From Astragalus membranaceus (taxonomy: Eukaryota > Streptophyta > Magnoliopsida > Fabales > Fabaceae), in the NCBI GenBank assembly GCA_039519185.1, contig CM076849.1:36265109-36329108 (forward strand): a stretch of 64,000 nucleotides of DNA, read 5' to 3'. The notes beneath the pieces were generated by a model. That model was not told where the DNA came from and ran no database searches. It saw only the letters and a program-made list of their open reading frames with translations. The stretch's first letter is position 1. Each line of letters starts with the position of its first letter. The position numbers and the translations under genes are program-made. Below, one piece after another: positions 56,140 to 64,000 of this stretch.

Positions 56140-56484
56140 TATTGAGTTAGCCACGGTTAAGCTGTGGGCAAATACTGACGAGTTTCCCGCGCCAATCCCT
56201 CCAATTTAGCCACGGTTGTAACCGTGGCTAACAGTTAAATCTTAAAGGTTTCGAAGGAGGAGTTAGCCACGGTTCGGTCGTAGTTACTAACAACTACCCG
56301 TGGCTAAGTGGATGTCACCACGGTCAATTTGGGCGTGGCTAAAGTCAATTTTGGCCGTGGCTAATTATTTGCGACGCCCTTTGTTTCTATGGCTAGCGTA
56401 ACCGTGGCTAAGTGTGTTTGCCACGGTTTTAGGGACTGTTTGCCACGGTTTTGACCGTGGCTACTCACCGCTTTTTTTGTAGTG
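56140..56484. repeat. CACTA subterminal TAGCCACGG motifs
   Basis: More than ten copies of GCCACGGTT or its complement AACCGTGGC lie within 345 bp of the right end, some as inverted pairs (for example 56214-56231). In En/Spm such subterminal motifs bind the TNPA protein. Confidence 0.8.
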
Positions 56485-56487
56485 TTT

Positions 56488-59036
56488 ATACATTTAAAGA
56501 ATGGTTCTTCAAGACCATTTTATGAAAGAACGTATGCTTTGTGATGTTGAATATCAATTCTAATTGACATAAAATACTTATCAAATGCTTTCAGGGTAAT
56601 TCACATAATGACCTCTTACTCAAATTAGTGAGCAAACAATCTCACAAAATTCCGGTTGTGAGTTGACGACAAATATATATAATATATATCTGGTTGATGC
56701 ATCAATTAAAATCACAAATATCAAAATAAAGAATGGTTCTTCAAGACCATTTTATGAAAGAACGTATGCTATGTGAGGTCGAATATCAATTCTAATTGAC
56801 ATACAATACTTATCAGATGCTTTCAGGGTAATAATGACCTCTTACTCAAATTAGTGAGCAAACAATCTCACAAACTTCTGGTTGTGAGTTGACGAGAAAT
56901 ATATATAATATATATCATCTGGTTGATGCTTCAATTAAAATCACAAATATCTAAATGGTCCATGTGTTTAGTGTATTCGTCTACAAATATCACGTTATAT
57001 AAGTTCTAGAAATACGAGAGATTTATTCTCTCAAATTGTCAATTTCCTTTGGGAACTAGTGAACATAAAAATTAGTAGATTGAAGAAACTGTTGGCTCTT
57101 CAATACATGTTCACATAGAAATTTTAACCATTTTTTGCATCATAATATTATCGGGATGGCCCAACTGATCTTGCCAACAACAAAATTATTATGATATGTA
57201 AACTTCTGTTTTACAATATGTACTTCAATTGCACATACATAAGTGTAGTACAAATCAGAGGAAAACGCAGACAATTTTTCCACTACACTTGTTTTATCCA
57301 AAGTATGTCTCGTTATATAAAAATATTTAACACCTCCTTCATTTCCTGTTTCAATATGATATCCATTTGGACGGATATCCTTTTTTTTATAATTAGGAAT
57401 TTATTGAAAAGGTCTAACCAAAAAGTTAGACAGCGAGCAAAATAAAAGCATAATGTGACCCAAGACCACTCCTAGAAGACTTATATTTCGCCAAATCCTC
57501 ATAGAGAGCAGAAAGATAACTCCAAATATTAAACACGCCTAATAGGATGAAAACTAATGACAAAAACTACATCTATAAAAGATCACCCACACCAAGAAAG
57601 AGAAAACACCTAAGACACCTAAGCAATTTTTTATAAAAGATACCATTGTTATCGCCTTGGGATGGATTTTTTTTTCTGGAGCTCCTACGGAGTTTTGTTA
57701 GGATATCCTTAAAACTTATACATTTTTATGAGACTTGAGAGATTATAACATGGTATCAATGTGTAAAAAAATTTGTTCTCTAGGTAATTAAAAATACACC
57801 AGCTCTTCCGGAGCTTTCAATTGCATTTCGCAAACTTTTGGTTGCAAGTTGATAATAAGTACACATGCTGCCATATGACTTCTGGTCATAACTAGACAAT
57901 GTACACAATTTAATATAAAATGCATTAAAAATGAATGCCAAATAAAACTCATTATATTGAAAAAATATTTTAGTCCTTCAAAAATACCAATAGGAGATGT
58001 CATTGCTACTTTAGGATAATCTTGCTAAATGTATGCCAAATAGTAAAACCATGTCAACTACTAAATGATGTATTAATTTTGGCTGCGCTCATATTTATTT
58101 AAACAAAAATAATGTATTAAACTTTAACCATTCAAATTACAAAATATAAAACTACTAAGTACGCGTATAATAAAGATTACCATCTATATACAAAAATTAG
58201 GGACACTTTAACATGGAATTCCAAACATAAGAGATTGGAAAAGTTACATTTTTCTAAAATTCATGAGTTATAATACCAATAGGAAGATCATAATCACAAA
58301 TCATATAATAATGATATTTAAATATGATAATGATAACATTTACCACATCAATGATCACCACCACCACCTTTATTGTACCAATATTATAATATCTTTTTTT
58401 GACCAAATCATTCTTCATCGCATAAGCCCATGACAAGTCATTTCCAAATTGGAAGTTTTCCTATTTATATAAAAGATCATATGGTAGGCCACAAATTGGG
58501 AGAATTTGAACCTATTTTTCTCTATTTAGTCATTCACTTCTAGGAATGAACTTCAATTCATTGAGTGGTTTGTGAGTATTCTTTTCAATCACCTTATCAC
58601 ATAATCTTGATTAATAATATTTTCGAAAATATTTTCTCATTTTGCTAATTCATGTGATTATTTGAGACATAAATTATATATACACCCTTTCTCTTGATTT
58701 CTTTTGCTACAAAACACACTAAGATCAAATAGATCTTATAGATTACAATCATTGTGTAAAAGTCGAGTTCTTCAAGAACTCGATCACAAATCTGTCATAT
58801 ATGATAATCAAAGAAAAGTATACTTTCTAATCAATTGTTCTTCAAGAATTATAAACAATGATAAATAAATAGAAAATGAGATAAGACATAAAATGAGATA
58901 AAACATAAACAAAAGCACAAGTAAATGATAGTGAGAAGAAGAAGATGAATAAGAAGAAGAAGAAAAATTATTCTTGCAATAGAACCTGAAGATGATTATG
59001 CCATCAATCATATGGTAGAACTTCGTGCTGATAACG
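56488..59036 (-). pseudogene. Copia element 3: gag to integrase start, decayed
   Basis: Patches match the corresponding part of elements 1 and 2 (for example CAAACTTCTGGTTGTGAGTT near 56870 and TATGTAAACTTCTG near 57195). An internal tandem duplication of about 220-235 bp is present (56497-56731 and 56733-56950). No frame of useful length survives. The right end has TTATCAGCACGAAGTTC (minus strand) next to the LTR. Confidence 0.7.
57383..57710 (-). mobile_element. Short LINE 3' fragment
   Basis: A 10-bp duplication GGATATCCTT (57373-57382 and 57711-57720) flanks 328 bp beginning with a T run, i.e. a poly(A) tail on the minus strand. The adjacent AATTTATTGAAAAGG resembles legume L1 3' ends. 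It is strongly 5'-truncated with no coding part. Confidence 0.7.
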
Positions 59037-59268
59037 TGTTATGAAATAATCAAAGCTATAGCAAGAAGAAAAAGAAGAGAATGAAAGAAGGAGACAAGAT
59101 AAGAGTTTTTGTATTTCTCTTCACAAGTTTGTCTCTACATATGAGGGTGAACCCTTTTTGTAGGATGGGGATTGGTAAGTGAGTAGTCAATCATAAAAGA
59201 CCACTTACAAGATAATGATGAGAATATTGGAGAAGAATAATGGACATCCAATAGTAATATTCATAACA
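59037..59268 (-). repeat. 5' LTR of copia element 3
   Basis: 232 bp; about 15 differences from 39362-39593. Confidence 0.9.
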
Positions 59269-59432
59269 TGATTTTGTATTCCTTTGAATTTTGAGAGTTA
59301 ACAATTTGGATAAAGTAATGCTATTAAAAAAATTATACAACAAAAATTTACATTAATTTTTATGTATATAAGTCATCAAAGTTTCTAATCTTTTATTTCA
59401 AAAGAGACTTCATTAGAAAGACATCGATTAAT

Positions 59433-60090
59433 TTTTTGACACTCCCTTATACTCTACACACTCCTCCTTACGTGAAATTACAAAATACCCCCTACATTAG
59501 TCACTCATCTTGTTCCCTCTACCCCTCTCTTCTTAACTTCCTTTTCTTCACCCACCTCCTACTCTTACTCCTACTCTAACCCACTCACATTCTTCTCCAC
59601 CTTCACTACTTGGTAACAAGTCAATAAGTAAGGTTAATTTTCACCCATACCATCCACCATTTTTGTTCTAAACCGTCGCAACAAACCCACTTTTTTCTAT
59701 ATATTCTACTAAAATTCCGAGCGTCCAAAATTTGAATTTTGGGGGTAAATCAAAATTTACAGACTCGATACTTTGCTCTTGAGCAATTTTGGTACCTTAG
59801 TGTTGAAACCGCTCGGTACTAAAGTAACAAGTGCGTAAAATTTGAAGGGAGAGGAAGTGTGAGAGGGGAGGTGAAAGAGTGAGAGGAAATTCAAATCTTA
59901 CACACTCAGTATCTTGGTAGAGGAAATTCAAATCTTACACACTCAGTATCTTGGTATCAAGTAATTTACGAAGTGTGTAAAATTTGAAAGAGAGGGAAGT
60001 GTTATAGGGAAGTGGAAGTGTGAGAGTGAAGGTATTTTGGGATTTTTTGAAATATGCGAGGTGAGAGAGTATAAGGGAGACTGTAAAAAT
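59433..60090. mobile_element. Inverted-repeat element, superfamily unresolved
   Basis: Left TTTTTTGACACTCCCTTATA and right (reverse complement) TTTTTACAGTCTCCCTTATA are diverged inverted ends. The interior has a duplicated AGGAAATTCAAATCTTACAC phrase (about 59883-59950). No TSD could be assigned and there is no ORF. Confidence 0.5.
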
Positions 60091-60153
60091 AATGGGCCTA
60101 ATTATTTAGAAAAGCTATATTATTACAATCACCACATCCTATATATTTGGAAT

Positions 60154-63100
60154 CACTACAACAGAATTGTTAAAAAAGGGCGCCATCATCAGGGGCGCTT
60201 TCTAAAAAGCGCCCCTGAAGGCCTTATATTAAAATTTCTAAATTCCTCATCAGATCTCACTCCCTCCACCGTAACGACTCACTCTCCCTCTCCAAACCTA
60301 AACACTCAACGTCTCACTCTCTCTCCCTAAGAACACAACGGAAGCGCACCGCCACCGTCAACGCCACCGTCGTCGTCAACGCAGAACCTCCCATTGCCCC
60401 TTCTCCACTCCTCACACCTCCTTCTCTCGCCATCTTTCAGGTTCCTACTCCTTTTTCTTTTCTCTATCTCTCTCAACGCTCGCTCTCTCTGTCTCTCCCT
60501 CCCTCTCTGTTACGCGAGTTACCAGAAGGAAAAGATATAAGGAGAACTCTGTTTTCTACAAGAAGGAGAAGATACTAGGTACTTTCTTCTCTCATTTTCC
60601 TTCTTCGTTCTTCAGTTTTTGTATTGACTATTATCATTATCACTGTGTTTGATAATGATAATGGAACTTCTATTTAATGCACTCTATGTGTTTGTGTTTG
60701 TGTTTATTTCAGTTTCCACTGTGTTCTTTCATCACTTTGTTCTTTCATGCACAAAATGTATTTTAAAGTTGTTTTGGTAAGTTATAATGTAAACCATTAG
60801 ATTGAGATTGGATGACTGAGATTGCTTGTTGCGCGTAACTGTCTGCTTCTGTTACAGTGGGGAATCTGAATCCTTTGTAGCAAGCGGTAACATGCCTTTT
60901 AATGCATGTTCAATAAGGAAGTTACAAATTAGAGTTGTAGGTTTGATATGCATCCGAGTATGTTCAATGCCAAACAAACATATGCTTATTTTTGTATACT
61001 CTGTCAACCCTGTTGCGTTTTTTTAATAATATTTGTCACCATAGTAATACTATGCTGTATATGGTTCAACCCAGGATATTAAATTTGGTCTGTGTTGTAG
61101 CTGTTAGATGCAGTGCTCAATCATAATTTAAAACCCTAGTTAAATCATTGATAAAGTTTTGCATTAACCCTGCTGAGTTTTTGGAGAAGTCCTGGGATGT
61201 GGATGCACTCATAAGGTTTGTTTTTCTTCTTCATTCAACATTTCTTTCCTCTAATCGATTGGTCTGTTTATTGTTTTGATGTTAAGACTAGTGTAGGTAC
61301 TAAAAGCTTTTCAAACCTAGGAAATATGAAGTATAGGTTTAGATATAACTTATAAGTGAATGAATAATATAACAGAAACTACAATTAAAATACTCTTCAA
61401 ATATGTACTAAAAAAAAGGCTCTTCAAATTAAATGTGAAACAAATTCTACCTAATATGTTGGTTCTAGCATGTTTTATATTGCCAAGGAACCTGTATCGT
61501 GAACAGAGCAGTTGTTGATTACTTACCACCTTGTTTTCCAACCTTCTTATTAGTTGTTGGGACACACTTTAGCTTAGATATGGATTGTGCCATTTTGTTA
61601 TGATTATTTAATGCACTCTATGTGTTTGTGTTTGTATTTGTGTTTGTATTGACTATTATCCACAGTCTGTGTTTATTTTCATCACTGTTTGTGTTTGTGT
61701 TTGTACTGTTAAACTACTGTTATACTAATTCATGCTTATGGCATTTGCATTTGCATTATAATTAAACTAATTCATGCGATTTATTTCATATGATTTCAGC
61801 TACATATTTTCCATTACATATGTAAAGAACCTACTGTTAAACTAATTCATGCTTATGGCATTTGCTTTACTGCAGATTATTTATGCACACATAAAATCAT
61901 TTGATGTAAATCAATTTGCTGCAATTAAAAAACTCATTGCAGGCTCAGCGTAGCTCATAGGCCATAGCCTCCAATATCTCCAGGTAATTAATTACCTCTC
62001 TTTAACTTTAACATGTATATATCTTTCGTTATCTTTGATTTAGAAAATATTGTAGGAATATGTAGGACATCCCATTATTAGAATCTTGTAGTTGTTTGGT
62101 GGCACATCCCATTTCTTTAACATGTTTGTAGGACCCATTATTAGAATATATGCTTCTGCTTTTGTTTGGTGGCACATGCTGGTTTCTTTTCATTAATTGC
62201 CTGCTAGCTAATTAATAATTATTCGAGTAAAAACAAAGTTATTTTGACTGATTAGGGTTTAATATTTTGGAATTGCATGCATAAACGGTTATATCATGTG
62301 TTCTATGCTTGCTGGTGCAACTTGCAGCACCTAGTTGGCCATTATATATATTCCCACTGCCTGTCCCACCTTACATCACATGTCTCATTTTTGTAACAGC
62401 AAATACCTTGAATTGGCATATTACTCCTACTTGTTGATTAATTCATTTTTTTATGTCTAGTTCGAGTACTTTTTGCGGAGGTTCGAGTTCTGTCTTGTTG
62501 CCGTTCACATCTAGGTCAAGTTTGTTGTTGCTTCCCCTTGTTACGGTACTTTTCTTATTCTCTCTTCTTTTTATTGTGGTTATTGTTTAGACACTTGAGC
62601 AATTGACATATGTACTCATAAGTATTGGTGTATTTGAAATTGATGATTGTTTGAATTGGAGTTGAAATTGAATCGAAAATTGGATTAAATTGCATGATGA
62701 TGGATGTTAAATTGCATAGAAAAGACGTTATCCAAGGTTGAATGGCTTGGGTTCAGAAAATTGTACTCTGTGTGTTTTTCACCTTTAATATGTTTAAGTT
62801 CTCTTATCAGGAAATTAGATATAATAAATTTCGGTTGTTATATAGCAAAATTTTTAAGTTAAACTATAAAAGAACTAACTCTGATGTCTTAGGTTAGAAA
62901 AATTGTACTTTGTGTGTTATTCTAATATGTTTAAGTTCTCTTATCAGGAATTTATATTAAATTTCGGTCTAATATGGATAGAAATTGGATGTCTGCGAAT
63001 CGTCTATCGAAAGAATATGGCGAAGGCGTGGAATATTTTGTGAACTTTGCCGTTCAACGTTTAGGAACTTCTAGTAAGTTCAAGTGTCCTTGTTTAAGAT

Positions 63101-64000
63101 GTTGCTACGCCAATCGAGTTACTGCACTTGAGTTGGAAAGACATTTAAAGGCCAACGGAATCGATCAAAGTTATACTTGTTGGACAATGCATGGCGAGGA
63201 AAGAGGTGAACCTTCGAATATGGATAATAGCACTCAAAGATGTGATCCGGTTGATTATCCTGAAACATATACAGTTGATGGCGACGAATTTGAAGAGATG
63301 AAAAAGGCGGTTGAAGATGATCTTAATGACTGTCCTCAAATGTTTGAGAAGTTGATAACCGATGCGGAGACACCGTTGTATGCGGGCTGTACTGAATTGA
63401 CAAAGTTATTGGCTGTGATAAAGCTGTATAACTTGAAAACTTGCCACGGATGGACAGATAAGAGCTTTACGGAGTTACTCGCACTATTGAAAGATATGTT
63501 GCCGAAAGACAACGTGCTCCCTTCTCGGACGTATGATGCAAAACAAATGTTAGGCACCATTGGTTTGAACTACGAGAAGATACATGCTTGTCCAAATGAT
63601 TGCATTTTATTTCGGAATGAACATGCATTGTTAAAGTCGTGTCCTAAATGTAATGCATCACGGTATAGGAAGAAAGAATCTGCTCCAGTAAAGGTATTGT
63701 GGTATTTTCCCATAATCCCTCGATTTAGGCGTATGTACCGTAGTTCGGAAGACGCAAAATGGTTGACTTGGCATGACGATGAAAGGATTAAAGATGGTAT
63801 GCTATGACACCCTGCAGATTCTCCGCAGTGGAAAAAGATTGATATCGATTATCCCGATTTTGGGCATGACCCAAGAAACCTACGCCTTGCATTGTCTGCG
63901 GATGGATTTAACCCGCACGGTATCCAGAGTAGCTCCCACAGTACATGGCCTGTGATTTTGGCGATTTATAACTTACCTCCATGGCTTTGCATGAAACGCA
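60154..64000 (+). mobile_element. CACTA (En/Spm) element, 5' part
   Basis: It starts CACTACAACAGAATTG at 60154. A subterminal CG-rich hairpin follows: CAGGGGCGCTT (60190-60200) and AAGCGCCCCTG (60207-60217). Then come about 2.7 kb of non-coding or intron-like sequence and a TNPD-type transposase gene from 62974. The right end is beyond the window, so TIR match and TSD cannot be checked. Repeated TGTTTGTGTTTGT and TTAATGCACTCTATG phrases (60674-60710, 61608-61650) are internal duplications. Confidence 0.8.
62974..64000 (+). pseudogene. CACTA TNPD-type transposase, N-terminal part with a TGA
   Basis: The ATG at 62974 follows a likely acceptor (CTTATCAG, about 62941-62948). The N-terminus DRNWMSANRLSKEYGEGVEY, with KCPCLRC and HLKANGIDQSYTCWTMHGE, is the transposase-associated domain (about residues 1-80). 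LTKLLAVIKLYNLKTCHGWT, then LPSRTYDAKQML and CPNDCILFRNEHALLKSCPK start the transposase_21 region. A TGA at 63805-63807 interrupts the frame, which stays open and family-like afterwards (SPQWKKIDIDYPDFG, LRLALSADGFNPHG) to the window end. One C-to-T change from CGA would explain it. The catalytic part lies beyond the window. Confidence 0.88.

Larger units (their letters stand above)
53667..56484 (+). mobile_element. Non-autonomous CACTA (En/Spm) element
   Basis: The ends are CACTACCAAATTAGCGG at the left and, as reverse complement, CACTACAAAAAAAGCGG at the right. The 3-bp TSD is TTT (53664-53666 and 56485-56487). The right subterminal region is packed with TAGCCACGGTT motifs in both orientations. 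The 2.8-kb interior has one transposase-related exon, an internal tandem duplication and no TNPD-type gene. Confidence 0.88.
39362..59268 (-). mobile_element. Ty1/copia retrotransposon 3 with nested insertions
   Basis: LTRs at 39362-39593 and 59037-59268 (232 bp each) start TGTTATGA and end TCATAACA. The TSD is TGATT (39357-39361 and 59269-59273). The CTCCCCC tract after the left LTR is the minus-strand polypurine tract. LTR divergence is about 6%, the highest of the three copia copies. Nested inside are an Athila element (40887-52537), a CACTA element (53667-56484) and a LINE fragment (57383-57710). The near-polypurine sequence CCCCCTTGGATGTCCAT is shared by all three minus-strand copia copies in the window. 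Confidence 0.9.

Overview
This window is plant nuclear DNA, AT-rich and almost entirely built from transposable elements (TEs). It is probably from a legume: there is an Ogre/Tat-type LTR end, a SIRE-type copia element, Athila-type gypsy elements primed by tRNA-Asp, and L1-type LINE 3' ends. The species cannot be fixed from sequence alone. I see one complete cellular gene, an eight-exon MATE (multidrug and toxic compound extrusion) transporter at 27817-31779.

Region by region. 1-300 is an assembly gap. 302-908 is the 3' end of a copia element with its LTR. 909-4519 holds a SINE with perfect 18-bp target-site duplications (TSDs), an older SINE-like copy, a long-TIR Mutator-like element and a Stowaway MITE. 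4525-9731 is a decayed minus-strand copia element (TSD ATTTT). 9929-27302 is a second copia of the same broad family (TSD AAGAT). It is interrupted by a non-autonomous Athila-like element (10483-15231, TSD GATGT) and by an Ogre-like solo LTR (15304-24330), which itself contains a gag-only SIRE element (15826-22066, TSD GCCCT). The MATE gene follows, with a 253-bp solo LTR in intron 4. Next is a 5'-truncated LINE (32000-35831) carrying a 1.23-kb Mutator-like element (9-bp TSD) in its 3' UTR. 37060-38760 is an unidentified, repeated module split by a hAT-like MITE. 39362-59268 is a third minus-strand copia (TSD TGATT), interrupted by an 11.65-kb Athila element (40887-52537, TSD GCATC), a 2.8-kb CACTA element (53667-56484) and a short LINE fragment. 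From 60154 to the window end is the 5' part of another CACTA element with a TNPD-like transposase gene broken by one TGA.

The youngest and most complete mobile element is the Athila copy at 40887-52537. Its two 1304-bp LTRs show no difference by eye, it has a perfect 23-nt tRNA-Asp primer site, and it has uninterrupted gag-pol and downstream ORF2 reading frames. It looks potentially autonomous. The shorter Athila relative at 10483-15231 lacks pol and could only move with proteins supplied in trans.

Boundaries of nested elements were set by matching terminal sequences and TSDs by eye, so they are exact where TSDs are quoted. Lineage names (Athila, SIRE, Ogre/Tat) are inferences from PBS type, protein motifs and terminal sequence. 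No database search was possible.
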